In this document: piece by piece, positions 1 through 12,000 of the stretch
How positions within the stretch are numbered: position 1 is the first letter of the stretch
Layout of the letters: every line of letters starts with the position of its first letter
Assembly (NCBI GenBank): GCA_030770425.1
Contig: JASJFT010000027.1
Location: 267,533 to 331,532 of the forward strand
Reading direction: 5' to 3'
DNA: 64,000 nucleotides
From: Darksidea phi
Taxonomy: Eukaryota; Ascomycota; Dothideomycetes; Pleosporales; Lentitheciaceae
Notes under the pieces: generated by a model
Databases searched by the model: none
Told to the model about the DNA's origin: nothing
Seen by the model: only the letters and a program-made list of their open reading frames with translations
Program-made: the position numbers and the translations under genes

Positions 1-1863
1 CTCCTTGGTAGTGTAGTGAACAAAACCTACGTTCTCCGAGTTTAGATCCACGGTCACAAGCCCAGCACACAGCGAGTCTAAATCTTCCGGGTCTGGGAAG
101 GACTCCTCGTCGAGCGCGGCGGATCCAGGCTCAATGGCGAGTGCCTGGATAATCTCATCTATTGAAAGACTTCTTCGAGCATGCGCAATCCACATGAGTA
201 TGTTCTTCGCAAGCGCTCGGTTTGCGCGGCTTTGCGCTTCGATTCGATTCAAAGCCTGCTCGTACGTCTCATCAAGTCCGCTAGTGCCTTTTGGTAGACT
301 TCGAAGAGCCTTTTTAAGATCCGTTATCCGAGGCTGATCTCGCAGTGAGTCCATGTGCAGTCTAGCAAGAAGGAACCTAGGTCGAAGGGTCAGTCAGCAG
401 AACATTGCATCTTCTCTTCCGGCTCGCCGATCTCGCGGCAACTTAATGGATTTTAGGAAGTCTCTAGCGACTGATCCCACTTTCCTAGTACGTGAAAGAT
501 ATTTGACTTACATGCCGTCGATAGCTTGGAGTACCCCGGCCTTGACCAACTGCTGCAGATCAGGATGCTTGTGTATCCTCCCTCTTAAAACCTCATACAT
601 TCGGGCTTCAATATAGGCTTCAATATCCTCTTGCTGTGCAGAAATCTCTTTCGTAATGCAGCCCCGGAGCTGCGACGTAATATCAGAAATTGGCCGAGAT
701 GTGACAACTAGGTTAAGCGGAGTTCTTCGCTTCGAAGTATTGAACTTCGATAGGAGACTCCTGAGCTCTGACGGTTTCGATGCGTAATATTCGTCCAAGG
801 CATCCAGCACGATAAATGTTCTAGAGGAAGTCTCTGCCATGTATTCCAACGCTTCCTCAAGCTCGGTTAATGACGCTTTCGTGCCACCGTTATTTTCATG
901 CTTGTCGAAAAGATCCAGGATGCACGCAGGTAAGTTTTCTTGTGTGCTCAGGATTTGTTGAAGAATCGATCCAAGTACTATTGCGTTGGTTTGCTGTTGC
1001 TGGTTTTGATAGTTGAAGTAGAAGTAGCCAATGCCGACTTTCAGATCGTCGCAGAATGTCCGCTGCAGGTGGTCGATGATGGTCGCTGCTATGACTGTTT
1101 TGCCTGCGCCGGGAATACCAGGACACAGCAATGTGCTACCGGGATGGTTAAGCCACTTCTGAAACTCGTCTGATTCCAGCAGCCACACACTAGTCCCTTC
1201 TTGTCGCTTAGCAAGAACGTCCCTTTGCTGAGAGACATGATCGTATGTGGAGAGCCAGGCAAGGATTTTTTGGCGCTTCTCTCGCTGCTCGTGCTCATCT
1301 TCACGTAGGTTCAACCGCTCGACCCCAGACTTGATCTCGAAAGTTGCATCACTAAGCGTGTTAGCAAAGTCGATGCTCAGTAATAGACAGTATAGTACAG
1401 TACCTCGTGAGATAGTGGAGAAAGGTGTTGAGTCCACTTATATTGAGCGATATCCGGTCACGAAAATCTTTGATCTCTTTCTGATCCCACCGGAGTCTCT
1501 TCCAGGCGTCGCGCAAGGACTCGCACTTTCCTTTCGTCTCTTCGCCCAGACCGGGATACTTTGCTAACTCTGATTTGAGGTCGATCAGCACATTTTCACA
1601 GCTCTTGCGAAAGCCGCTAAGTCGCTGTTCTTGCTGTTGAGAGAGCTCCCGGTGTGGTAGGACATCCTCGATGTCTACTACTACTCCCGAGAGAGTCTTC
1701 ACGCTGGGTACACCCGTTAGCAGAGTATGATAGCAGCCGTTAGGCAGCCATACTCAGCTCTGATGGCCTGGTATTGAGAAGGAGCGTCGACGAAGCGCTT
1801 GCGAAGCTCTTCTGCGAGCCGAATAGTGGTGATGAAGTCGCCGACGCTGTAGCCGAAGCTCAT
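1..1863 (-). CDS. STAND/NLR-type NTPase (NACHT-like), 5' part, truncated by window edge
   Basis: A signalling ATPase of the fungal NLR type, the class behind heterokaryon incompatibility and other non-self responses. Four exons fit: 1863-1754, 1703-1404, 1351-512 and 376 to beyond position 1, all with GT-AG borders and branch points such as GCTAAC; they give 542 residues before the edge. The N-terminus (MSFGYSVGDFI...) resembles the helical N-terminal domain common on fungal STAND proteins. A P-loop (PGIPGAGKT, about residue 212) and a Walker B/sensor segment (FIVLDALDEY, about residue 294) define the NTPase. Further on come the winged-helix-like stretch (AKNILMWIAHARR) and the HYTTKE segment that in this family precedes repeats. 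The C-terminal repeat domain (ankyrin, WD or TPR), which would fix the subclass, lies outside. All exons join in frame, so it looks intact as far as visible. Family assignment is firm; function is inferred. Confidence 0.85.
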
Positions 1864-1875
1864 GGTGTTAAACGC

Positions 1876-1927
1876 ATAGATTGAACGTGTAGGTTGAACG
1901 TATAGATTGAACGTGTAGGTTGAACAT
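1876..1927. repeat. 26-bp tandem duplication in the NLR 5' leader
   Basis: Two adjacent copies of a 26-bp unit (ATAGATTGAACGTGTAGGTT plus GAACGT), each itself two similar 13-bp halves, lie within 15-65 bp upstream of the NLR start codon. They would be in the 5' leader or core promoter. Confidence 0.7.
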
Positions 1928-2627
1928 GGTGGTTGAGCAGGCTGTAGAATAAGCAGGAGCTCAGCCTCGTCCGCGGGGTAACCATGTGGGGTTGGTCCAA
2001 TCGAATGCGCAGGTCGCATGTGGGTTGAACTAGTAAAGCCAATAAGCTACAGATAATTGAAAGATGGGTGTTTGTGACACTGTTAGCCTGGCACGAAGGA
2101 GATAGTTTTGCAGAGTTATGTTGGAACTCGATATTTCAGATGAAGCAGCAGTCTCTCTGACTGTATCATCAGAAAACACATTTACAAAGTTAAATAACTA
2201 GCTTCCCACATATCGAAAGAACACGCTTTATTATATTACAAATTAGTCAATCATTTGCAGTTCGTTGTAATGCCTTCATAAAAGGCCCTTCTCACGTACA
2301 AAAGTCGCGAACTGAAACGAGTAGTGTACAACGTGAAAGGTACCTCCAATTCCCTAGAGGTAGGATCCCTATTAAAGAGCTAAAAATTAGTCTGTCAAGG
2401 CTCTCGGATTATGAAAAGAAATAATCAAGTAGCTAGTCAACAACCTTACTGCGAGGTCATAATTAACCCAACAAAAGCTGGCCTATACCGTGCTGCACTA
2501 CACACTCGCCACTGTAAACATTTCTAGAGTACCTCCCCTACCTCTTCTCGTAGTCTTAATGTCTATCTAGCCTTGCTGGGTATCTTTACTCTATCCGCAA
2601 TTTATCGTTCGTGCGTCACACTACTAG
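1928..2627. other. intergenic, no gene seen
   Basis: Upstream flank of the NLR gene, AT-rich with stops in all frames. I see no conserved protein, RNA gene or obvious regulatory motif here. Confidence 0.5.
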
Positions 2628-2906
2628 GAGGTTTTCTACGCGTGCGACGGCTACCATGAGGCGGAGATACACTCGCACTGGGTTGTTCGTTATGATCTGT
2701 TCGATGGTGGCGAGGTAGGCGCGGGATCAAGGCTGGTCATAGACTTCTTTAGAAATGTTCAGAATGTAGAGCTTGATGGCGGGGGGAGCTGGAATGAAAC
2801 ACAGTGGCGAGAAGAGCTAGAGGCGACTGAAAAGATGATCGAAGAGGCGAAGAGGCCGTGTCTTCTGGTCAGAAGGGGTCGGAGGAGAGGTTTAGTGGGT
2901 GGTTAG
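2628..2906 (+). other. orphan open frame, possible exon remnant, unidentified
   Basis: A 92-codon open frame without a start codon that reads like protein rather than noise (for example HEAEIHSHWVVRYDLFDGG and LVIDFFRNVQNVELDGG). A potential splice acceptor (CACTACTAG) sits just before it. I do not recognise a family and find no convincing partner exon. It could be a gene fragment or chance. Confidence 0.25.
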
Positions 2907-5900
2907 TGGGCGGTAGAGGTGAAGCAATCCCCACATCTACACCACCGATCCAAGCCATCAGGCCGCGCTACCCAATAAAAGACGATCAATCTCAAAGAAG
3001 CAGCGACTATGGATATATTATAAACTCGAGAAGCTCATCTGAGATTCCGTAGTCCACTACGATAGACGGGGTAGACGCATCCGTCTATAAAACCAAGGCA
3101 ACAATTTGAAGCGTGCAGGAGGTATTGGTTGACGCGCGCCGCAGAGCAGCAAGCACCAGCTATATACCCAACAAGATGGAAGAAGCACTCTATTAAAAAA
3201 AACCTCGTCTTCATACGAGTCTTGCCGTAGAAAGAAAGACGCAGCGAGCGGTGAATCTTCGAAATACACGGCACTGGACAACAAGCAGAGAGCAAGGAGG
3301 ATCACGAGGCATAACCTCCTAATGGGTGATCTTTCACTGATAAGTAAGAAGGCGATAGATAAAGAAGGATTGCATTATCGCAGTTGTCGGCGCTTCTTGG
3401 TATCTACACATTTTTTGCCTTGTAGAGCACTTGGGGACAAAGTATCGCGGTCTGGGCCTAGTGTGAGTGCCACTCACCGCTCAGCTGGATATTGCGTTGT
3501 CATCGCTTACCTGGCGAGAGCATTATTTTATCCGTGGGAAATAGTGCAGTTGTGCTTGATCCGTGTATAGTTAGTAGAAGTAGTAGTAGTAGTAGTAGAA
3601 GATGAAAGCTCTTTTGACGAAGCACTGCACTTGGGATACCTCCGGCTACAATGTAACTGAGGCCTTCGTATCTCGACTAGAGGGCGAAAGGCATCACAAT
3701 TTGCAAAGGGAATAGCGCTGGTGTACGATAGTTCAGTAGGCCACCAAACTGTTGTGAATGCATAGGCTCACATCAAACTACGGGGAATAAGAGGAAAAGG
3801 CACCTTCGCTCCCTCCGTATAATGCTGGTCAAGGGTTTTGGCAGTCTTCTCGGCGAGCTGCACAGTCCTGCAGTGTCGGACTCATTACGTGGTAACCGCC
3901 TCTAGGATGACCTACGCGAACTTTTGAAAAAATCGCCACCTGAAGAGAAGCAGGAGAAGCAGTCCACTCATGGTGAATGATGGAGCATTATAGCCAATAA
4001 ATTTCTGCTGTAAAAAGAGAGCATTGTTCAAGCGCATTGAGAACAAGAGGCCCACCCCATTCTCCTATCTGAGACATGCCTGCCTGCGTCGTCCCCCCTC
4101 GCCTCACTCGGGCCCAGCATTCTTCACTCGCGCGATCGCGTTGGCAGCTAGCCGCATCCTCGGGATCTTATCGTCGAACCAAAGCGTAGGCAACAGCGAG
4201 GCCGGCGACGAGCGGTGAGTACACTACAGTGACGGATACCGAAGACGGGAGGGGCAGGACAAGGGCGACGTGGTAGCTGGCTGCGTCGGCGGCAGGTGGT
4301 GAGATATACGCGGTCGCGATTGGAAGGATACTGAAGCTATCCAAGCCGCGCGGGATGTACTAACAGTCGGTGAGGCTTGAGTTGGCCGACAGGGGTAGGA
4401 TAGGGGTGTTGGTAGCCATGTGAAAACTGCTCGGAAAAGAATAGGTAAAGAATAACTGTATTGAAAAAGAACACTTCGATAACGTTGAGACCCGCAGGGT
4501 GGATGCCTAGACGCAGGGCACATATCGACGTTGAGATTGGGCAGCAAGAGCAAGTGGAGGCCGGCACGGAGCCTCAATGCACACACTATGACACATCCAT
4601 GGTCGTCGTCCCCAGAACAGTAACAGAACACGCACACTATGACGCAAGGGAACTCCGCCCACCTTCATGCTGGTCTTAGTCCCAATGAATGTGCTAGGAG
4701 ATGCTTGTTGGCACCACTCGCTAAACCGAATCCTCTCCCCTGACGGTATGACTCACCACAGATATATCTGATGGCGCTTCGCTGTTGACAGACTCAGCGA
4801 ACATGTTCTGCCTCACGTCCTCATGGATAATGGTCGTAGACGGCAACGAAGAGGGCAGGTGATGCAGTCGCCTGGCCTCACTGCCGTTTTGTTTGAGGGG
4901 CGGCTTTGAGTCAGAGCGGGAGGGGCAAATTTGAGGAAATGGAGGTTTTGAAACGCTTTGATTCGCCGTCGTTTCGTCGGAGACGGTCGAATTACGAATA
5001 CTAGGTCCGGGCTGCACGTCACATGCGTCGTCCGTCCGCGAAATGGATGGCAATGCGCGACGCGATGCGAGCAACGATGTTGCCTTCCGGAGAGGGCGGA
5101 CGTATCGGAGCTTGAAGTGGTGATATCAACGACAGTGCTGCGACAACAAGCAACGTGAGGATTACTCGGCTGTGGACGGTCTGCAACGATTCGTCTGTCG
5201 GGCTGAGGCAATGTCCGCCACAGGAAGGTTCTCGCCGGTGGCCTACCCCGAAAAAGTAAATTGTATAGAAAACAGGGATGACTCAACGCCGAGCGCACCG
5301 CCACAGTCCCGGCGGAACCTGTCAAGCTGATTTGTCTTGGCTGAGAAATATTTTGGGATCGCAGATGCGTCTGCAGCTAGAGGGGCTTTGCATGCAGCGT
5401 TCAGCCAGCACAGCAAACGTGGCCTACCGGGCATTCCGCAAGCTGCAGTCCAGTTAGGGCTGCGATGCTGCGTGAACCCGAGCAGGGCTGCGTCATTCCG
5501 TGGCTGGCCACTTGCATGCGCCTTTGTCTGTCGCGGCAGCAGAGTGTTTTGCCTAGGGCGTAGGCAAATGATTCTAGTGGTGGGTGAGTGCCTCTACGCG
5601 GCCCTATGGTATTCGCCGGGGGAGAATACAACGCTGAACGCGATGCTGAGATAACAGCGGGCAGAGATATCAGACTGAGACAGGGCTCATCGTCGCCGAG
5701 ACGGACCATGGAGCAGGCGGGCGTTGGGGAGTCGGATACACCACGCAGGGTGAGTTGTCGAAGATAAGGGAGTGAATTTTGACGTCGAAAGTGTATTGTG
5801 GGCTCGGTAGCATGGCAAGCCGTGCGAGGGCGGCAGGGATGAAGGAGCGCGCCGAGCCAATAGGGGTAGCGGGAGCGCATCCCAAAATTCGCGACGGTGT

Positions 5901-7798
5901 GCGCCAAGATTTCACACACAGAGACTGCAGGGGGGCGATGACGGCAGAAACAAGACAAGCCAGCAGTCCTCATGCAGAAAGCGGGTCGTGGCGCTCCGTT
6001 TTTAGCCAGTCACGCAGGTGTGCGCTCTGGGTTTGCGGTTCAGAAGGGCTGCTTCCGGCATGGTGTCGCTGTGGGCGGGAGATCACAGCAAAGTTGCTGC
6101 GTTGTTCGCTGCCGCGGCGGCGAATCAGCGCGGCGCCGGCGCACCCACTTGCAGCAGCGGGCCCCCTCGCCATCCATACACAGGGCCGTGAGAAATGACT
6201 GCTCAAGCTCTCGAGAGTAGCGGTAAAGACGCGGCCAGCAGCAGCATAATCCAAGCAGCAAGACTGCAAATTGTGAGACATTATCGAGGAAAAATTTTCA
6301 CGGGCGGAAATTGCTGGGCTGGCCGTCTCGCGTGCGACGAGAGGCTCGCCAGGAGCCCCGAGCGGGCAAAACAGAGTTGAGCCGCACCGCGCGGTGGCAG
6401 GGCCCTCCTGGCCGCCCGAGACGAGCGCCGTTGGGTGGATTCGGTCGGTGGCCTTCCGCCGCGTCGGCGGGCTGGCGAGGGGGAGGAGGCTCTGGAGGAT
6501 GGGCGATACGGACGTCCCGCGACGCCGGCCTCACGCCGCCTCCTGAGCTAGCGAGGCCTGGAAAGCGTGCCGGCGCTGAGGGAGACGAGGCGCCGCCAGC
6601 GTAGAGGCGACCCTCGGCAGCCGATTTGGTCGCCGCGAGTCCTGAGTGCTGAGCAGGGCCCGCCGTGCACGACGCCCATGTGCTGCGAGTCGTGCCGGGA
6701 CCAGCGGGCGGCGCTGCAGCGACGAGAAGATACGGGCAGGTGGGCCGTCTCGGCTGCGTCCAGACGGGCACTGTGGGCGCATTGGCGAAGCGCCGGCGTG
6801 AGCGTAGAGGTCCTCGCAAGTCACACAAGCACACAGGAGACAGGCGCAGAGCAGACGGCAACGGAACGGGCGACGTTTGGTGCGCGTCGACGGGGAGCGT
6901 CGCCCAAGTGTGGCACGGCACGACCGCATAGGGGCGACAGCAGCACGGCGGGGAGATTGCTGCTGCTGCCGCCGCTTACACGCCCCACAGGAATATACAT
7001 ACATAGACCGGAGGATGCGTGCCAATATTACCTCCCCAACAAAACGGTACATGACGGGCGGGCGAGGGCAGTATGTAACGGCGAGTGACGAGGCTGCCCT
7101 CCGGTTCGGTCAGGCATCAACAGCAGCGAGCGCCCTCACTGATGCGAAGGCAGCGCCGTGAATCAGTGCGAGCAGAGGACACGGCGCGCCGGTAGTCCTC
7201 GTCGAGGCTGAGGGCCCCTAGCATGTACCGCGGGCAATATCGAGCGGAGGAGTCATTTTGGTCTGACCGCGCTCTGGGAATGCGCATCGGGGGGGGAGGA
7301 CAGTCATGGCAAGCCCAAAGGCAGGGGTCCCCGGCTGCAGGGGCGACAGGGGTGGCAGGGGCAGGGTCAGCGCTGTGGCTGCTCTCTCGCCCGCGCACCA
7401 AGGCAAAGGGCAGGTTCTTAAATGCAGCCGCGCCCATTCCAGGCGGGCCTGCTGCGAGCTCTCACCCCCAACATCACCTATTACCAAGCACCTGGACGGA
7501 CGTCTATCCATCGCGATTCTAGGGTCCCACACTGGATCCTTCTGGCATTCTCTAGCAAGACAGAGAAACCTCACCAAATGTGCAGCAGACAGTCCCGGGT
7601 TTTCCTTCCTTCTTCCGCTGCACTCGGACTCTTCCCCTTCACCTCCACCACCTGCTGTCGAACGCAAAGGCACACGCACGGTTTGCAGGTGCCACGGTGA
7701 AGCGGGCGACGGCCTGACCCCTCCTTCCTCTCGATCCGCGCCTTCCTCGTCTCGTTTCCATCCCCCACCCCCACCGCCGCCACCAACCGCCCGCGACG
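2907..7798. other. long non-coding stretch, GC-rich in its right half
   Basis: No recognisable gene on either strand. Open frames here have low-complexity Arg/Ala/Pro/Ser-rich translations typical of GC-rich DNA read out of frame. The last roughly 200 bp before 7799 is pyrimidine-rich (CCCACCCCCACCGCCGCC), as in fungal promoters and 5' leaders, and probably belongs to the next gene. A short AGT trinucleotide run lies near 3578-3600. Confidence 0.5.
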
Positions 7799-9046
7799 AT
7801 GAACTTCGTCCCCCCCTACCCGACGCCGCCGCCGGGCTACATGCCCTACGACCACTACCACCGCAACACGCCGCCCATGTCTCCTGGTCCCGGCTACTAC
7901 TCGCCCCGCTACGGGCCCCAGAACACGACGCCGTCACCGCGCCCGTCCCCCAAGATCCCGGGCCACTCGCGGCGAGCATCGCACGCCGTCCCGCAGCAGC
8001 AGTATGCGTACACCTCGACGCGCGGGGGCACGCCCCAGTATGTGCCGGACTTTGCGTCCCCGCGCTACCAAGCGACGCCGCAGCGCACGCCCGAATATGT
8101 AAGTGGAGATTTTGGTTACGGTTACGGTTACGTTCGAGCGAGTCGGCCTCGCCGCGGCTCAGACGCGCCCCCTCTCAAGCGCTCCCATCGCGAGAGGAAG
8201 CGTCGCCCGTCACACTCGGCGCGCTACGTGCACCCCAACGTCGTCTACGACGACTACGACAATGTCTACGGCTACGGCTTCGACCACGTCTACGACAGTC
8301 CGCCGCCACCGTACGCACCATACGAAACGTACGGGAATGCTGATCACTATTACTATGGTCAGGTGCCCATCTACGACCAAGAGCCCAAGGCTAGCCGTCC
8401 ACGACGCGCGTCTCACTCGACGCGGCCCCAGCCCCAGCCGCAACCGCAGACGACCAAGCGGCCTCCGACGGCGACCAAGACCACGGCCAAGGCCACCGAA
8501 GAAGACGCGCGCCGCGCCGGCATTCCCGCCGGCTACTCGTACAAGAACTGGGACCCCACCGAAGAGCCCATCATGCTGCTGGGAAGCGTCTTCGACGCCA
8601 ATTCCCTCGGCAAATGGATCTACGACTGGACCGTCTTCCACTACGGACCGGGCACGCCGCTGGCCGAGATGGCGGGCGAGCTCTGGCTCCTCCTCATCCA
8701 GCTCGCCGGCAAAGTCAAGCGGGCCGAAGAGATCATGCCCAAGATCCGCAAGCAGGAGAGCCGCGAAATGGTCGAGGACTTCCTCGAGAGCGGCGAGCGT
8801 CTGTGGATCCGCTTCGCCAAGCTCCTCAAGGTCTGCGAGGACTACATGTGGAAGGCGGCCAAGAAAGAGACGGGAGAAAAGAAGCCCGTGGCCATGGGCA
8901 AGAATAGCGGCTGTGAGTTTGTCAACTCCATCTTCGGACGCGACCGCGAGCTCGAGAAGACGGAGAAGCTCATGACTGGCATGCGTCTGTGGAGCATGCG
9001 CTTTGATGCGAACTGCGAAGACATTCTTCGCCACCCCTCCGCCTAG
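7799..9046 (+). CDS. conserved fungal protein of unknown function, Tyr/Pro-rich N-terminus, helical C-terminal domain
   Basis: Single-exon gene, 415 aa. Residues 1-250 are low complexity: Pro/Tyr/Gly/Ser-rich with basic patches (SRPRRGSD, SHRERKRRPSHS) and a PQPQPQPQ run, predicted disordered. From about residue 255 to the end the sequence is ordered and helical, with YKNWDPTEEPIMLLGSVFDA, a W/L-rich segment (ELWLLLIQLAGKVKRAEE) and a charged C-terminus; I recall similar domains in uncharacterised fungal proteins but no function. A GTAAGT-like site at 8101 might suggest an intron. However, removing the stretch to either nearby AG (40 or 44 nt) would break the frame, so I keep it coding. The start sits after a pyrimidine-rich leader in good context (CGACGATGA). 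Confidence 0.75.
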   Translation: MNFVPPYPTPPPGYMPYDHYHRNTPPMSPGPGYYSPRYGPQNTTPSPRPSPKIPGHSRRASHAVPQQQYAYTSTRGGTPQYVPDFASPRYQATPQRTPEYVSGDFGYGYGYVRASRPRRGSDAPPLKRSHRERKRRPSHSARYVHPNVVYDDYDNVYGYGFDHVYDSPPPPYAPYETYGNADHYYYGQVPIYDQEPKASRPRRASHSTRPQPQPQPQTTKRPPTATKTTAKATEEDARRAGIPAGYSYKNWDPTEEPIMLLGSVFDANSLGKWIYDWTVFHYGPGTPLAEMAGELWLLLIQLAGKVKRAEEIMPKIRKQESREMVEDFLESGERLWIRFAKLLKVCEDYMWKAAKKETGEKKPVAMGKNSGCEFVNSIFGRDRELEKTEKLMTGMRLWSMRFDANCEDILRHPSA

Positions 9047-12000
9047 ACGGCGCGCGCTTCGGCACTGGCGTTGGCTCTGGGTTGAGCCTGATGTTTTTGG
9101 GTGTTTTGTTTTTCCTTTTGCACTCACTTGCTCTTACTGCGAGATACCCGTGCTTGCGTTTCGGCTTCTAATTGTAATCCTGCATTTTCTGGACGATCCA
9201 ACTGTACTACTAGGACGAAGAAGCTGCATTGGGCGGGACACCGGAAAAGTTCTCATTGCGATATCCCCCTTTCAGTCACTTTTTATTAGCGCTATAGGTT
9301 TTCTTCTGTCTGGGCTGGCTTCAGATTTTTCACGACGGTTTTGATTGCTGGTGTCTTAGATCTGGGCTACACCATGTCATGGGGACCTCGCGGTCCAAAA
9401 CTATACCTTATACCATTTAGCTATCAATTATCGTTATCGTTGACCCGCCGTTCCTCTTGCGCTTGCCATGGCGGACTCGCATCCATGCTTTTGGCGGCGA
9501 CTTCCGTCCATCCCACGTCTGCCTACGCGCTTGGCTTTGCCCCTGCCTTTCCACATGGCATGTGAAACGGCGCTCGGGGGATCTACCTCACAACAGTCTC
9601 AGGCTCTGTCGGCGTCTCTGCTTTTGCCAACGTTTCGATAGCCCGTCCCACCACACCCTACATGGCGCCCCTATCTCCCGATAAACGCCCAGTCCTCGAC
9701 GGCACGCACCCAGTGCTACGCCTCACGCGGCATGGCGATTCCAGACGCCTGCGCGCAACGTAATCACAGTCACCACAATGATCGTTTTGGGCCAACGGGC
9801 GCTTGCAGATGCGAATTCAAATTATCATTGGCGGTGGCTGCGCCCTCTTTCAGCGCAGCGCGGCGCGTATGACTGCACTTCGCATCAGCCTTACGCTGCA
9901 TGCATGGAAGGCTGCGCGGAAGAAGCGTGGTGATCGGTTGCGAATTGCTTTTTTTCAGCTCGACATGGCGACGTTTCCTTTTTCGCGGCCCACGATAGGC
10001 GGCGACAAGAGCTGATGCAGAGCGCGGGACGCCAATCGATATGGTGACTCGGCCGTTATTTTCGCGTGGGCGCGGTCACGACCACTCTTCGTCGCTCGCC
10101 GCGGTCCGCCTACGGGCCAACAGGAAATGCAAGGACCTGTGATGTCGCTGCCCGTGAGATGCTGCTCCTTTTTGGCCGCCTGCTAATTAATCCATCGTAC
10201 CGAGCGGCGGAGTGAGCACGAGATGCTGTGCGACTACCGTGTGCGGAAAGTCACCGACAGGAGATGGCCCACAGGCACGTTGTGTGCTGGGAGCGCGAAG
10301 CTATTGGGTGGTGTCCCCCGTAAGACGTGCTGCCCATGTCGTCGGTAACCCACGGGCATCAACCACTGTTTGGTTTCGTCTTACGCTGCCTTCTCCCCGG
10401 CCCCGCCTTCAGCTCACTCGTCCTCGAGATCATCTCGAAAGGGGCATCACCTCGGGAATCATTGGCGTTGCGGCTCATTTAGGGCCTCCCACCACCTTCC
10501 GAGATGGCTTGTCTATATGCGCCACCGTAATATGACTGCATTTCCCGAACCAGACTTGGAGAGATTATGCGGCGCCTTTGGGTCCAGAACTCCAGGCAGC
10601 AGCGTCTGACAGCCATGCATGTGAATGTGTTCCTGCTTGAGGAATGCGGGCCTGGACAAATGCTCACGAATCGCGATGGCTGGGACGGGCGAACGGCCGT
10701 CGCATCGCACCGTATCACCGTGGTACGACCCGCTGGCAGGGGGCACACCATCCTCATCTGGTGGTGGAGGAGGAGGAGGAGTTGGAATGAGAGGTGTTGT
10801 ACCAGCTGATCTGGTGTCCAGCATCTCCTACCAGCAATATGTCCTTGTGCAAGGCTACTCATTTCACAATTCGAGATACTGCTCCGTGCCCGATATTCAT
10901 GCTAAAGCGCTTGAGAACCAAGCATTGCTGTGCGACATTGTACGGCGCAGATGACCTCGATGTGCGCTTTCCCCTTCAGGCGCCTCTCCGAAGATGTTCT
11001 ATTTGCGCCACCCTTCCTCTCGTTACTTTGCCTAAAGTCGAATCGTCGTTACAGTCGGAACACCTGTCCGCAGCGTCGGCGCCCACACCATTAGCCACGC
11101 AGGGATGCGCAATCCACGCGACAATCGGCGGTTCGCATCTCCTCGTTAAGCGTTCATGCGCGGGCTAGCCAATCCAGAAGGCTTGGTGGTCTGTGCGTCG
11201 AAACGCCGAGACCTGCGCCATCTGTGCGCTCGCTCGCATCCCTTGCCGTCCCAAGCAGGTCATGACGAAAGCCAATCGATAGCCCAGCCCACTTTTACCC
11301 CGCAGCCCAGCGGGACCGGCTCACTCAACACCATTTGTGATGCGAATCGAGATGGCTGGGGATGACACAGCCTTGAGGTCACAGGCGCTTCCCTTTACTT
11401 TCTTCAATTGGCAGAGCATAGCCGGTTCCATTCTTCGGTGCCGGCCGACATCTCGACAGGCAAGGAATGCGTCCAATCCGCGCCGTGGCCTTATGGGCCG
11501 CAGAAGCGGTCGCGGTCAGCAGGACAGTGCAGGCATGATGCTGTCGTCTATTTTGCCTTGGAGAGCTACCGGAGAAGCCCGTAAGCGCCGTGCCCTGCCC
11601 GATGCATTCGCTCGATAGGCCTGGTATTTCGAGAAGGGCAGCTTAAACGGTGACGATGTGATGTGGAGAACGATGCATGCATCGTGCATCCAGCGTACCC
11701 ACCATCTCGTCATGAAGGTCGGCCTCGAAACACCGAGCCGTCTCATCCGAACTTAGCAGCAGCTCAACCGTGGAAACAAGACAGCCCTCGGCAAAGATTC
11801 TCCATCCATCACACAATTCTCTTTGGTACGAGCCGTCGAAGTATATGCGATGCACGCATCACGTATTCTGACTGATACACCGCATGCATGCCTCTGCAAC
11901 AAATACGTACCCGATATTCTGCCCCCTCATCCCCCAAAAAGGCAAGTCTAGACTACCAAAGCGGGGCCTTCCATCCACGTGCGGGGCGATCATCCCCCGC

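Noticed and set aside
4224..6921. Several 80-210-codon frames on both strands in the GC-rich 4-7 kb region
   Set aside because: Composition is Arg/Pro/Ala/Ser with no ordered segments, no splice-linked partners and mutual overlap on both strands.
7218..7979. 253-codon open frame on the minus strand over the start of the 7.8 kb gene
   Set aside because: Gly/Ser/Arg low-complexity translation; it is the complement of GC-rich promoter and coding sequence with no family resemblance.
8101..8144. Possible intron beginning GTAAGT with telomere-like GGTTACGGTTACGG
   Set aside because: Splicing to either AG (40 or 44 nt) would shift the frame of the conserved C-terminal domain. Read through, it gives a GYGYGY run in keeping with the Tyr/Gly-rich region. 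The repeat is TTACGG, not a telomere unit.
8210..9127. 305-codon minus-strand open frame opposite the 7.8 kb gene
   Set aside because: A shadow of the GC-rich coding strand (Val/Leu/Ala/Asp/Glu runs); the plus-strand product is the plausible one.
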